Assembly (NCBI GenBank): GCA_025331445.1
Contig: JAIWNE010000061.1
Coordinates: 124,001-188,000, forward strand
Source: Blakeslea trispora
Taxonomy: Eukaryota > Mucoromycota > Mucoromycetes > Mucorales > Choanephoraceae
Length of the DNA: 64,000 nucleotides
Direction of reading: 5' to 3'
Shown here piece by piece: positions 1-12,044 of the stretch. A program made the position numbers and the translations under genes. The notes under the pieces are model-generated. The model did no database searches, had not been told where the DNA came from, and saw nothing but the letters and a program-made list of their open reading frames with translations. Numbering within the stretch: position 1 is the first letter of the stretch; every line of letters begins with the position of its first letter.

Positions 1-492
1 TGTCTCACATGCATCTTTAGATACTAATGAAATCTCAATGTTGGTACCTAAATGATCTTCTGACGAAGTCAAACCAAGACCAGTACCAAAAGGAAACTTT
101 TCACTTAAATTTAGAGCGATCTCAGATCTTAAATGAGCTAAGTTTTTAGGAACATGGTAGAAAACAGAGTGATCTGTTGTTCCAGTCTTATGAACTACTG
201 AAGTAGCAGTGTCAATATGTTGACCGTTGACGGTCGAAGAGCGATACAAAACCGTTTCTCTACGGTTACGAGAAGCTGCTGTAGCAGAAGCATAAGTCAT
301 CGTGCGTGGCTTAGATGCAGATGAAGAAGCTGATGAAGGGGCAGGAACAGAAGGAAGAGAAGGAAGAGAGGAAGGTATGAGAGACGGTGAAGACGGCTGC
401 GAAGAAGGAAGAGACGGAAAAGACGCAGTCGGATATGATATGGGGCTGTCTGGTGGCAACGACCCAAAAGTGTTCTGTAGCGGAGGAACCAT
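1..492 (-). CDS. Unidentified Ser/Pro-rich protein, N-terminal part (cut by window edge)
   Basis: One open frame runs on the minus strand from an ATG at 490-492 to the window edge, so about 164 N-terminal residues are visible and the C-terminus is missing. Residues about 10-75 are low complexity, rich in Ser, Pro, Leu and Ala (blocks such as SLPSVPAPSSASSSAS). After that the composition becomes ordinary and looks folded, with segments such as HVPKNLAHLRSEIALNLSEK and GTGLGLTSSEDHLG. I do not recognise the family. The frame stays open upstream of the chosen ATG to a pyrimidine-rich tract ending in TTGCAG near 560, so an upstream exon and a different start are possible. The gene starts 170 bp downstream of the RNase H2B stop on the same strand. 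The acidic plus-strand ORF over the same bases is a shadow of the Ser/Pro codons. Confidence 0.55.
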   Translation of the reverse strand, partial: MVPPLQNTFGSLPPDSPISYPTASFPSLPSSQPSSPSLIPSSLPSLPSVPAPSSASSSASKPRTMTYASATAASRNRRETVLYRSSTVNGQHIDTATSVVHKTGTTDHSVFYHVPKNLAHLRSEIALNLSEKFPFGTGLGLTSSEDHLGTNIEISLVSKDACET

Positions 493-661
493 GAATGAAA
501 CATGTTTGTGCCTATGGTGGGCATTTTCATGGTCTATATTGAGCAAACCTGCAAGAGAAGGGAGGGAGAGGGAGATTTATAAGATTACAGATTTATATGG
601 ACGCATAAAAAAAATGACTTTATTTCGACAATAAAAAGACATGTTGTACATGCAAATTGCA

Positions 662-1818
662 CTAGTTGCCACTCTTTTTGGTTGCTGTAAAAAAGCTTGT
701 AAGTGACTTCATTCCTTTTGTGTTTACTTTGGATAGACTTCGAGGTGTCTCTGGCTTCTTTTTCTATATGAAACACTAGTCTTAGATGTCAAAGAATCAG
801 AAGAAATTGTCTAAATTACCTTGAGCAGAGGTCCATCTCCGAGGGCTGCCATCTCCTCTGAATGAACACGCTTAAAGAAGGCGGCAGGTGAGGCATTTGT
901 AGCATAGTTAGTCAAGAGTTCTTCTGCTTTCTCTTGTGGTTCAGATAAATCGAGATACTCTAATAGCTTATCAAACCATTCTCTATTCAAGTAACTTGCA
1001 ATCATATAAACAGCTTCTAACTTGACCAAATCCTGATCTTGTTCGGTAGCCGCAAACGAAGCCTGAAATGCTGGATGAGATGATAGCCTCTCTACTTTCT
1101 TGGCTAACCATATCAGTACAAGTCGAGGATTTAGTCTGTATGCGTATAGGTTGGATGCCACCTCTACATATAAACACATCAAGTTCATCAAAACAATTAC
1201 TTTCGGACCTAAAAAACAAACTGCAGTTACCTTTTCGATCACATAGATGGGCTAGTTGTTCAGTGAAGCCCGGCAATGCAGCCAGTCTATGTACATCAAT
1301 AGGTATCATGTCAGATCCATCTTCGCCGTCTGTATCAACACATTCAATTTCGACATGATCCCTACTAAGCAAAGTATCCAAGAGATCAAATTTATTGCAG
1401 TCTCTTTTGTATGTATAGTGAAGAATTGGTAGTGCCATAAACAATGGATCCACACGAGATATAAAACGAACAGCACCATCTACGCTCATACTATATTAGT
1501 TGGGACACAAGGGCCTCTCTCTCACTCACTCTTTCTCTCCCTACTCTCACCTTTGTATATATAGCTGTCTATGAGAAAGGAAGCTTTGCGTCCTAGGCCA
1601 GTGATCGTCTGTACCTCATACAGCTGCCCTTGCTTATTGTACAGGTAAACTGATCGTCTATTGGATCGTGGACAAGGCAAGTAGATCTCGACTAGATCAT
1701 CCACACCTTCATTGCACAGTCAATAAGATCAGTTATCGCTTTATCTTCTTCTCTTTAAAAGTGGCTGTAATCTACCTTGATCGTTTGTGTCTGTGAAAGC
1801 AATAATCTGTCTCGACAT
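662..1818 (-). CDS. Ribonuclease H2 subunit B
   Basis: This is the non-catalytic B subunit of the trimeric RNase H2, which removes ribonucleotides from DNA and the RNA of RNA:DNA hybrids in the nucleus. The model has five exons (1776-1818, 1551-1706, 1231-1479, 820-1163, 662-763), all with GT-AG introns of 56-71 bp, giving 297 aa. The N-terminal barrel segment (DDLVEIYLPCPRSNRRSVYL) is followed by the family hallmark of a FISRVDPLFMALPILHY stretch and then the winged-helix part (RLVLIWLAKKVERL). The last exon encodes a basic tail with KGMKSLTSFF, which fits a PCNA-interacting (PIP) box and matches the position of the PIP box in animal RNASEH2B (family knowledge). It lies head-to-tail with Vps18, only 83 bp from the Vps18 stop. 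Identification is from motifs read by eye. Confidence 0.88.
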
Positions 1819-1901
1819 TTTTTTTTTTAAAAAAAAAACAAGAAAAACGACGCTTTTTTTTTTAAAAAAAAAATTATGAATACCAAAAAAAAATAAAAAT
1901 G

Positions 1902-4900
1902 CTAAATAGCCCAACTATCCGCCTCTAATTTATCATAAAACGGTAAGTGGATTGATTCAATCATGATATCGCCACAAAAGACGCATTGACTAGCAATAAT
2001 GTCATCTAATTGTACTCGAAGATGCTCGATTCGAGATGCTAGCGCCTTTTCGTCTTCTATCGTTTGAATCATATGCACTGAATCGTATTCATGCGAAAGT
2101 TGTTCCTTGATATCTGCCAATCGTGCTATTAGTCGTTTTGGTAAGTACTTGGTGATTCGATTGCCTAGACAGTCCGCATGATATTGATGATGACATGAAA
2201 AGACATAGAATTGTCGAGTCAAAAGCGGGTGTTGACAGAGACAACAAATCTGGTCTTCTTCTATTATAGCAAATCTATTCTTTTTTCTTAGCTTTCCCTC
2301 TCTTTTTTTGGGGGGCAGAGAAGTTGTTTACTTACTTCTTTTTTAGCTTACGAACGTCAAGTCGAATATGTTCTGCACTGGAAGTAGCATTGTCCATTTC
2401 GATTTTGAGCTCTTCTATACTGATGTTATATTCGTCTAAAGCAGAGCAAATCTCACTCTTAAAGTCATCAATTAACACAAAATCTGGAAAGAAAGGCAAT
2501 ATGTCTTCCATCTTGAGTAAATCGCATTTTCTCAAAAAGTTCATAGCCCTATTTTGATCCCCCCCCCCTCGGGAAAAGAAGAATTAGTACATGAATAGTA
2601 CTAAAAAAAACAAATACATACGTCTTAATATCTTTGCTATCTTGGATGACATGCTTAGCAATATTGATCCATAGCCGTTTGCGCAATACTTGATTATCAT
2701 CATTTTCTGGTTTGTCAGCATTCATTCGAGCAAGTTCAACATTATGATGCTTAGCAAAGACGATTAGTGAACGAATCTAAGCAAAATGAATCAAATGGTA
2801 TTTACCATGAGAGCAAGGTCAACAGCTTCCTCGTACAATCCCATAGCACTATAGATATGAACACAACTTTGAGTACGCTGATTTTGGCTACAAACTCTTA
2901 ATGCATAATCTAGCTTGTAATGCATTTCACGGCCCTTATTCAAGTGTCAGGTCAAGTTATCTCTATTCAGCTTATACGTACCTCATTTCCGAGAAAGGTA
3001 AGCAAGGCCGTTTCATCTGAAGTAGGTTGTGTTGCATAGAGAGTCAATAGAAAGTTATGGATGATAGAGTCTGTACTCTTAAGTGAAGAGACAACATAGG
3101 AGAGGTATCGAATAGCTTGATTCTATGAAGGACTTGTTTCAGGTAGAGTTCTCTTAAAGAAAAAAGAAATATCAATCTCTATTTACCTCAGGCAGTCTGC
3201 TCTTTTGATTAGCATGGTTGTAACGTAAAAGAGCAGGAATCAAATATCTTGGGTTGAGATTGGGCTGATTAATCCACATATCAACTGTTCTTTCAGGCAC
3301 GTTCTCGATTAAAGGTATACTGAACTTGTAAATCAGTTCATTTTGATTCTAGAAAAATAAAAATAAGGAAAGCAATGTCAGACTTTTTTCTTTTTTGGGA
3401 GAGCAAAGTATAAGCAATAAACTTTAACTGTTTCATTCAAAGCTTCAATCACTTTATCCCATTTCTTTTGAGATGACCAATGTTCAAGCACTTTTTCATG
3501 ATCACCCACTAAATAAGCATAATGAAGTAACTCTGAGCTAAATCCATGGTGAGCAATTAGCGAGTAGGTAGTGGAAGCATGAAGATGAGCGCCATAGGTC
3601 TCTATAAATGTGTGAAATTCGTCTTTGAGATCCTGCTGATCTTTAGCAAATTGTTCTATTGAGCGATGATAATGCCGACTGGCAGAGGTCGAGGTGAAAT
3701 GAACAGAGGCTGCCATTTCCTGAAGTCTGTTCATCTTGGACAAATAAAGCTCCATCAACCAAGTGGCAATCAATGTCTTTTGGGTCCTATCATGAGGTCC
3801 CAAACGCTCAAGGCGGCTGATCAAAAAAAGTCGCAATGCATCTTTCTCTCGCTTTTGAGTAAACTTCAGAGCCACCTGTTCAAATGAAACAGAACTTTTA
3901 GCAAAGTATTTTGCACTTTGAATGTATTTGCCTTGATCAAAATCATCGTAGGCTTGTGCAGTATAGACTTGTGTTCGCTGTTGCGAGTCTTTACAATAAT
4001 GTAATGCAATGGCATACTGGCGCTTCAATAGGTATAATCGCCATATGTCGCGGTCCTCATCTTTGATCACAAGCTCGTACATGGCATGTGTAGTGTAGAT
4101 CCAATAGGTACGCTTAATGTTGTCTATCACCATGCCCTGAACTACCTCGCTCTGATTCAAAGGAATTTGTTCCTCAAACACAAGCTTTTCATTGAGTCGA
4201 CACACCGCACGAACATGTGTTGTATAAAGCAAGATAAAATGAAATTCAGTCATCACCATCATTAAAGGCTTTTCAGCCATAAGACAATCTGTTTGTTGGT
4301 CATACTGTGTCTTTGGGAAAGGTAGCAATTGTGTATGTTCTAGCAGTTGGTTGCTTTTTTCTGAAAAGTCAAATGAGCCATGATAGATGCCACCATCTGT
4401 CAACCAAGCAAATGTCTGAGGCACACCTGTCATCTGAAGCTCAGGAAATCGATTAAATAAGACAAGGTGTTGATTCATCTCAGATTCCTCTTCCACAGGT
4501 AATTCTTGAAATTCAGGATGTTGCTGATATTCCTTAAAGATAGGTTCAAATATGCCTTCGCTTGCTGCTAAACTTTGTTGGCGCACATGTCCTGTAAAGT
4601 GATAAAGACGGTTCGATGTTGTGAGCATAATAAGGTATTTCGTTCTGTTCGCCGGGAACTGTTCAAACTGCAATCCTGTGATCTTTCTACTGGTGGATTC
4701 GAGTTGATATATACAATGAAGGTAACGCTCTTCTTTACGGAAGAACTCATCTGAAGGTTCAAGATAGGTTTCATACACCCGACCATCTACAGTACCGATC
4801 AAAATTTCATGTGTACTATTTCCACTCGTCTGCTTGTTCCAGCCAACACTAGTGATAAATATGCTTCTCAGTCGAGTCAGCTCTTTTGCCTTGCGCCATG

Positions 4901-5394
4901 TATGGAAGAGGTAGTAGTTTTCTCCATTTGTTGTAGTAACAATGGCATGTCGTGCGGACGGATCCATAAAAAGTTGTTTGATATTATTTTTCGTGGACTT
5001 TTGAGGGATTTCAATAGCTTAGAGAATATCAATATCGTTTCTTTTTTTTTCTTTCAATCAAGATCTTACCATGGACTTCAAGAGGGTTATCGAGATCAAT
5101 ACGCAAAATGCGGAAACTATCTAGTACAGCAACTACCACGTTATTTTCAACAGCCATTGAAACGAGTTGAGAAGGTATCTGGAACTGAACATATTGAAGA
5201 GAAAATACGGGATCGCCTTGTAGATGGTGAGATGGAGCAACATAGCCAGTTTCTTTCTGTCCTTTATATGTAAGTACACTTATCTATTGAACAAGAGTCT
5301 AGACTACCTTATGAACTATCTTGGGTTTCGTCTCGGGCTCAGCCCTTTCTACAGGTGTCTCGGCTGACTCCAGAAAAGCATCGAAGAGAGACAT
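1902..5394 (-). CDS. vps18: Vps18/Pep3, HOPS and CORVET subunit
   Basis: Core subunit of the HOPS and CORVET tethering complexes, acting in endosome-to-vacuole fusion. The largest exon (about 3378-5017) carries the Pep3/Vps18 beta-propeller and start of the alpha-solenoid. Smaller exons at about 3190-3350, 2980-3150, 2640-2960 and 2332-2544 continue the solenoid; the 2332-2544 exon has the characteristic MEDILPFFPDFVLIDDFK helix pair. The C-terminal exon (1902 to about 2262) encodes a RING-like zinc finger (CCLCQH ... CHHQYHADCL) and the family's ending CVFCGDIMIESIHLPFYD. An intron at 5018-5069 joins cleanly. ATG at 5392-5394 gives MSLFDAFLESAETP, but the exon 1/2 junction near 5290-5345 is ambiguous: one option needs an implausibly short intron, another uses a GTAGAA donor. 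Total length is roughly that of other Vps18 proteins (about 950-1000 aa). Confidence 0.9.
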
Positions 5395-6035
5395 TGAATA
5401 CGCAAGAAGACAATAAGCAGTTTTTTTTTTCCTCACCTTGAACAAAAAAGGTAGCCTATTTAAATCTCAGATGTTGCACAGATAAGGCGGGGTTGTTGTA
5501 TCTGGGGGTTTTCTAGAATTCAGGCAAAATCAGCTTAATAAAGAAAAAAAGGTATGTATGAAGGAAAGAAACATTTGAGTACGTTTGCTTGCCTGCTATA
5601 CATGATGGGCAATACAGACGAAATAATTTTTTATAGCTAGGATGCGCTGTTTCTAGGAACTATTTGTTCACAAACATAAAATAAAATAAACGATTTATTA
5701 ACAATGACCATATGAGCATCCTTGAGATCTGTTCAGTTCGATTGTATCTTATCACACCAGAATATCCTCCAATTTGGAATGATGATATTAGACGAAGTTG
5801 CTAAGAGCCCCCCAAAAATCATCTGTGCTCTGTGTAAGCGATGTTTATACAATCAATTTAATCCGTGCTGTTGAATAAGGCAGTCATTGGAAACTTTCAA
5901 TGCTTAATTAGTACTTGTGCTGAACTTGTACAGGAACAATCATTATTTATTCTTTTTAAAAGATTTCTCTAGTATGCAAATAGATTATCTACTGTTTTAA
6001 TCCTTAATAAGAATAAGACAACTAAAATCCAAACT
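5395..6035. other. Intergenic, promoter side of vps18
   Basis: 641 bp between the Vps18 start and the dynactin p50 stop, both genes on the minus strand. It is AT-rich with short homopolymer runs. I see no ORF with coding character, no RNA gene and no repeat. It should contain the vps18 promoter and the dynactin p50 3' end. Confidence 0.5.
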
Positions 6036-7825
6036 TTATGTAGTTTCTTCAGTATCAACACCGGTCAATGCCGTCATGCGTTGGATGAGCTCAGTCATTC
6101 TATCATCGATTACTTTGATGTTTCCTGATATAGATTCATCATTTTCTTGCAGACTCTTACTTAACTGTAGATTATGTTAATAAGCAGCTATTATTATTTT
6201 TTCAAAAAAAAAGTTCAAATGACTACAGCTTACCAATTCGCACGTAGAATTCAAGCTCTTTAGTTCATCTGTCATTCGAGTCTGTTCCTCGGAAATAACC
6301 TTGACAGACTGCCCGAAAGAAGCAGCTTCTGAATGTAAGCTTTGTAGCGCTTTCAGTCTGGTTAATAAGACAGGTGTCAAATTAAGAAGAGGATCCACTT
6401 TTTCCAATGTTGTGAATAATTTATTCACTTTAGCTTCCACATCTGCCGAATTGCCCTCTTTGTTTGAGTCTGTATTTCCATTTGCATTCTGACCATTGAG
6501 ATTATTAGACATTCCAAAGCCCATGACGGCAGCTGTTTCTTTGCGGCCTGAGCGAAGTTCGTTTAATCGATCTAAATCACTAATTAAACCCTTGACACGC
6601 CTGGCTACCATTTCGAGTTGTCTAGGTTGAGCAAGTACAGCTACCTGTTGCTCCATTCTAGCTAGCGAATTGATCAAAGAAGCTGAAGCAAGAGTAGAAG
6701 GCATCTCATCCAATGCTTGACCAGAGCTTGAGCCTACTAATTTTTCGATTCTAGCTATACGTTCATCAACATCAGACAGTTTAGATTCTTTTTGCATCTT
6801 GGCTGTCTCAGGGGTATAATAGAGTTCATAGGTAACCATGTCGCTATTCTTTTTGAGTTCTGTGTCTTGCTGAACTGATTCTATAGGTTCATTCTCGGGC
6901 TGCGATAGTGGTATATTTTTGTAGGCTTCAAGCTGTTTGATCAGCGATTTTGCTTCTTCAACAGATTTACCGTAATTAGATCTCGGGTTGAATTCTTCGC
7001 CATCGCCTATCTGTTGACTCATTCTAACTAAATCAGACTGGAGGTAGGTAATTTGTGACAGAATATCGTTCTGAGAAATTGCTTCCTTTGTATCCAAAGG
7101 CTCCTATGCTCTAGAATTTAATATCTACTACACACACTCTCTCTCTTTTTTCTCTCTCTCTTCTCTCTCTCTCTTCTCTCTCTCTCTCTCTCTTCTCTTT
7201 CTCCATAAAAACGTATACAACTTACTTTTTGCTTTTCAATGTCATCATTCAATTCTTGTACTTCAAACATAAGACGACGCAATTTCTGCAAAGGCGTTTC
7301 ATCAAGAGACAAGTCTTTGGGCAGGATTTCGTATTCGCTTGTTTCCATCGCTGGGGGCCGACGTACATAAGTGCGATACATAGCTTTCTTTCTGCGTGTC
7401 AATCTATCCGAGAAATCTATATATTTTTTTATTCAAATAAGTTAAGCTTGAGACTTTTTTTTTTTGGAAAGGCTATACACGCTTTACCTGTATCTGTTGA
7501 GTCTACTACAGCCCCTTTAAATCGATTGCTTGCGTCTTTAATAGAAACGCGTGTCTTTACAACACTCTCGTTTTCATCATCATCACTTGACTAAAAATAT
7601 TAGAAAAAAAAAAACTTAGAATGTGTAGCTTTCATAACAGAATAAGGTTCTTGTACCTGGTTTTCATAGGAAACATTAGTGGTCTCTTCTGTTGCATCTG
7701 GAGTTTCGTATACATCTGGTTGGTCATCCTATAGAATAGATATATGTATATCAATAAAAGTACACGTACACACGCATAAGGAATACACGTACAATATCTG
7801 GCAAAGCAGAGTATTTTGAAGTCAT
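6036..7825 (-). CDS. Dynactin subunit 2 (dynamitin, p50)
   Basis: p50/dynamitin forms the shoulder of dynactin, the cofactor of cytoplasmic dynein. Six exons (7793-7825, 7657-7728, 7488-7590, 7226-7416, 6234-7103, 6036-6164) join by GT-AG introns to 465 aa, a typical size for the family. The N-terminus MTSKYSALPDI-DDQPDVYETPD is the conserved dynamitin start, followed by an acidic stretch and DFSDRLTRRKKAMYRTY. The rest is largely helical and coiled-coil, with heptad-like segments around the MDTKEAISQNDILSQITYLQ region and near the C-terminus. The intron 7104-7225 is unusually long for this window (122 bp) because of a TC-dinucleotide run. Identification rests on the N-terminal signature, coiled-coil character and length. 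Confidence 0.85.
7133..7202. repeat. (CT)n simple repeat inside a dynactin p50 intron
   Basis: About 70 bp of almost pure CT dinucleotides with scattered TTC interruptions, lying between the donor and acceptor of the 122-bp intron 7104-7225. On the coding (minus) strand it reads as GA-rich. It explains the extra length of this intron. Confidence 0.9.
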
Positions 7826-8000
7826 TTGAAATATAAAATAAAGGGGAGGGGGGGGGGGAACAGTAATCAAAATATAGAAAAATGGTTTAAGTCTCAAACG
7901 TTCAGGTCCAAGTATTTGATTGGCTGAAGTTTTTAACTCCATAAAGTTCTGCAAGCTATGAATATGAACTGCATCTCGAGTTCATATGTATCACAAGCCA

Positions 8001-8275
8001 TCAGGAATCCCTTTGAGTATTTTTGAGCCCTTGGTAGATTTATAACTAACAAGAACTTGTCCTTTTTTTTTGAGCATTTATATAAAGGAATCAATCATGG
8101 TAGTAAAGGGAGAATACTTACCGGGAAAGAAAGCATAGATGACCTCTATCCCATACCTTATCAACTCTATGACAAGTACCACAATAAACAGTACAAAGCA
8201 GAATCGTAAATGATTAAAGCCTGTTGTTATTGTGTTTTTGTAGTAAAGAAAAAAAAAAAGCAAGGATTTACTCAT
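8001..8275 (-). CDS. Possible 43-aa single-pass membrane protein, three tiny exons
   Basis: A candidate gene in the gap between dynactin p50 and Rpa12. ATG plus one base (8272-8275) is followed by GTAAAT; the acceptor AACAACAG leads into exon 2 (8122-8220), which ends at a GTAAGT donor; exon 3 (8001-8029) follows ACCAAG and ends at a TGA. The joined length is 132 nt, 44 codons. The peptide starts MSFNHLRFCF, has one strong hydrophobic helix (FVLFIVVLVIELI) and ends in a short polar tail (LKNTQRDS). I do not recognise it. Support: four consensus-like splice sites preserving one frame, a clear TM segment, and spacing typical of a separate gene (287 bp from the Rpa12 stop, 175 bp to the p50 start). 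A chance arrangement cannot be excluded. Confidence 0.35.
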
Positions 8276-8561
8276 GTTGCTTTTTCATACACATATAATT
8301 GTCAAGCTTAATGAAATAATCGTCTTTTTTTTTTTTTAATCACAAGCAAAGGATTCTTGGCTGATCATTTTCTCTCTCTTTTTTTTTTTTCAACGCCTGT
8401 TTTGTTAATGTCTCATGTTGCTTCTATTTCGAATCCTTTTGGATTTCATTTCCTCCAATAAAATGCAACACACACACACACATCCACAAGCAAAAATATG
8501 TGTAAACTTTTCTCTATTTGATATGCTGATTGATATGAAAAAATAAAATGAAACAAAAAAT

Positions 8562-9081
8562 CTAATTGTTGACAGAGTATTTGTAACTTTGGAGAAAAAA
8601 AAGATCAATAATTCATGCAAAAAAACCCCCCCCCACCAAACAAAAAAAAAGAGCGTTTACTTACCCACACTTTTTACAGTTGTAAAAGACTGTTTGACCT
8701 TCATCTGCTGAACGTAATTGCATTGTGTGATATTCCATTTCTGGGTGACCACATTGAGGACATTTTTCTTTGATCTAAACAAGAAATTAAGCAATTGAGA
8801 TTTTTTTTTGCAGCAGAAATGAATTTTACAATAGCTCTAGCCTGTTTGGCTTCTTTGCTCTGTTGAACCAAGTGGCGCTTGGACTTCAAAGGCGATTGAA
8901 AGGCACGAGTGGAAGAGGTAGTGACAACCTCAGTAGACTCAATACCAGTAGTCTTAAAGGCACAGCTACATTGATTACACAATAAAATATCGTCATCGCC
9001 ACCAGCCATGTCTAATAGGTTGCCACACTCTGGACAGAAAGTAAGGGAACCAATAATATTATCTGTGCTTCCAACAGTCAT
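8562..9081 (-). CDS. RNA polymerase I subunit Rpa12 (A12.2)
   Basis: Small zinc-ribbon subunit of RNA polymerase I, needed for transcript cleavage and termination in the nucleolus. Three exons (8830-9081, 8665-8774, 8562-8586) give 128 aa, the usual size for this subunit. The N-terminal ribbon has CPECGNLL ... CNQCSCAF. The C-terminal TFIIS-like ribbon has CPQCGHPEMEYHTMQLRSAD and then CKKCG, including the QxRSADE acidic hairpin that enters the active site in TFIIS-type proteins. The terminal exon is only 25 nt and encodes the YKYSVNN end. The start ATG (9079-9081) is the first in frame. Confidence 0.93.
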
Positions 9082-9217
9082 TTAGATAGAATGAATTTGT
9101 TTATATACAAAAAAGAAATTAAAAGCAATATGCAAAAAAAAAAAAAGACATTCAATTTAAAAATATACAAGTGGCTTAGAAAGACACACAGTCCTTTTGG
9201 TTAGCCTTTTTATTTGT

Positions 9218-11630
9218 TTATTCATCATCACTTTCTTCCTCTTCTTCTTCAGACTCTTCTTCTGCTTCATCCAACCATTCAATAAACTTGGTGGCTTTCT
9301 CCCTTAACTTGGATTCAGCTGGAGTAGCCATTGAAAGCTCAGATGTATTGTACCAACGACGAATAGCCTCTTCTTCCACAATGTCGGCATTATAAAAGAT
9401 CTGTAATGCACCCAAAAACAATTTACCCAAGTATTCCTCTGAGGCACAATATCTTTGAAGCACTTGCAGCACATGCACTTGATCTTCAGGTAGATGGGTC
9501 ATCTTACCAACAAGAGGAGCCCACTTGTTCAAGACAGTCTTTAAGCCTTGGACAGGATTGCTGTGATCGATATGGCCCATGATTACAGGAATCATGACCT
9601 CTCTCACATCTGTATAGGATCCATTACTAGACATACGCAAGCCAGTCACTTCTAAGGCTGCTGTGTAGACAGTGTGGTTTTCGTTCAGAGATCTCTCAAT
9701 GGTCTGTGCAATCTCTTTTTTGAATTCTTCTGTTTTTCTGGCCATACTGGTTTCCAATGCCCAACCACCACTGATGGATTCGATATCAGAATCATCTTCT
9801 GATTCACCCACCTCACTAGCACTATCCGTCACATCACCTTCTTTTAATACAAGATCTGCCATATCATAAGCCAATGAACCAAGTGTCGTATTACGAATAT
9901 CTACATCATCATCATCGGATCGAAGCGTCCAATAATAAACAGTATCATGATCGCCTGTAATTACTTGACTACCATGTTCTATTGAAATACATAGGGATGA
10001 GAACAATAAGCAGAAAACAGACTAGATAGTATTACCTTCTTCTTCATCCTCTTCATCACTGCTTTCAAACATACTTGTCTTTGGTTGAGGAAGAAGACTG
10101 AGTCTAGAGTATTTTGAGATAGCAACATGAGGGCCTAAGGTCACCTACATAACAGATATGGAATCAACATCATCCACTGATGAAACTTTTTTTTTTTTTA
10201 CTTACGCTCACAGAAACAAGACAACCTTGAGCAATAGTTGAGTTTTCCAGAATATTGACATTGTTAGCAAGAATACTCTTTTCTATTCTACAGTTATTAC
10301 TGATAGTGACATTGTCCCAGAGAAAGGCACCTTCCAAGACAACATTATCACCAATCTTACAGTTTTTGCCAATGATTGAGTTTCCGATACGAGTGTTTTC
10401 GCCAATAGTTGTACCTTGACCAATTTGGACATTTTCGTCGATAATACAAGACCGAGATAAAACGACATTTTGCGATTTGTAAATGTTGCCTCGAGTGAAT
10501 TCATAATCGTCTGCCCTCAAGTTGGTTTCAGGCACAATGGGGAATACCCAACGGTTCAACATATGATGACTCACAGTACTGTAAAGTTGCTCGTTTTGAA
10601 TACGAGCCACATAAGGCTCTACCACCAGCTTTGTATAGATCGTCTTGCCTAAGATATCTGAAGTAAGGATACCATGAACAAAGTCGCTTCGGAGACGTTG
10701 CCAATCGAAGTTTTCGGTGAATAAGGCAGGTACTTCAAATGAGCAGATATCGAGATAGGGATCGATCAAGTCATTACGAAACTCAATCTGAGGTCTGTTT
10801 TCGAAAATCTCGGGTGAAATTTCAATTCTATGCTTGCGAGGGAAAGAGACGACCGATTCGTAATAGACGCATTGGCTGGTGATAGGATCCATAACAAACA
10901 CACTACTGTCATCTTTAGGTCTACATATATAAGTAAGCAAGACAGTATGAGGGAAAACAAGGAGGGATATCATTTTAGAAACTATTTACCTTGCAGTATG
11001 TGTACGAGAAGCTTCTTTCAACACCATGGTCATGATCGAATTCTTATCCGTTCTCTTACGAGCACGATGTTCTTCGAGCACTTTGTCCAACTTGATATTG
11101 GAAATAAGTTCACCAGAAGTCAAAATGAAATCACTGCTGATCAATTGACGAGCATCCAATTCACGAAGAGCATCGCCCACTGACATACATTCGGGTGTTG
11201 CAACCACCTTTACCTCTAGACGAGAATCAGGCTTAGTCCATTCAGACTGCCTATATAAACACACATAAACGAAACGAATTAAGTATTTCTATTTTACGCC
11301 TAATAAGTTCCTTACTCAAAGTAATTTTTAATGATATCGATATGAGTTGTGCAAACAACGAATACTTCATACACATCCACACTAGCCAACAGTTCCATTG
11401 TATATTCAATCAAAGGAATATTACAAACAGGCATGAGGCACTAAACAAAGTGAATAAGCTATACTCAGAGAAAACAATCTCTTGCTCTTCTCTCTTACTC
11501 GAGGTAGTTCATGAGAAATAGGTGAAAACTGGTCATCGAAAAAGTCGGTCAAAATCACAGCTTGGAAAGGCTCTTCAGCCTCTTCGCTACTGTTGTCGTG
11601 GTTGTTGGGCTTCTTTTGTTTAGGTGGCAT
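9218..11630 (-). CDS. Translation initiation factor eIF2B subunit epsilon
   Basis: Catalytic subunit of the guanine-nucleotide exchange factor for eIF2 (GCD6 homologue), cytoplasmic. From the ATG at 11628-11630 the exons carry in order: the nucleotidyltransferase-like domain (QAVILTDFFDDQFSPI, ELPRCLMPVCNIPLIEYTMELL), its continuation (SVGDALRELDARQLISSDFI), a large exon at about 10200-10920 ending in hexapeptide left-handed beta-helix repeats (IGENTRIGNSIIGKNCKIGDN), and a C-terminal exon (9218 to about 9980) with the HEAT/W2 domain holding exchange activity, ending in an acidic tail (EEAEEESEEEEEESDDE). The acidic/aromatic C-terminal boxes are those that bind eIF2 (family knowledge). It is divergent from the plus-strand BORCS6-like gene. 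Confidence 0.94.
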
Positions 11631-12044
11631 GAAAGCAACGAGATCGCGTTTTGTAAACTTAAAAAAAAAAGAGAGACAGAGGGAATGAATTTCTATTTTT
11701 TTTATCGAATACAGTCACACACTTTAGGTTTGAGGGCAGATATTTTGGGTGTCCTGATTTTGAGGGCCCTAGAGTCTTAATAGAGTCTCTCAAGCTACTT
11801 TCAAAAAAATGTGTTGAATTTTACCATGCAATGTGCGGATACTTGAGTTTGACGATATCTTCATTCTAAATACTGTTTCAGGCTTACATGATAAATGCAT
11901 ATGATAACGAGAACTGCTAAAATCGTCATATTTTACTCTTAAAATTGACTACGTAAACTATGTCTGATAACAACTTTAGGTTGAATTGCATAAAATTGGA
12001 GGGGGGGGAGGGGTTTTTCAGATAAACCAAAAAGAAAAAGTGAA
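11631..12044. promoter_or_regulatory. Divergent intergenic region, shared promoter space
   Basis: 414 bp between the start of eIF2B epsilon (minus) and the BORCS6-like gene (plus). It includes a G-rich run at about 12000-12015 just upstream of the plus-strand start. No specific factor site can be named. The only basis for calling it regulatory is that two genes diverge from it. Confidence 0.45.

Noticed and set aside
302..634. Acidic Glu/Asp/Gly-rich plus-strand ORF
   Set aside because: Antisense shadow of the Ser/Pro-rich coding sequence on the minus strand.
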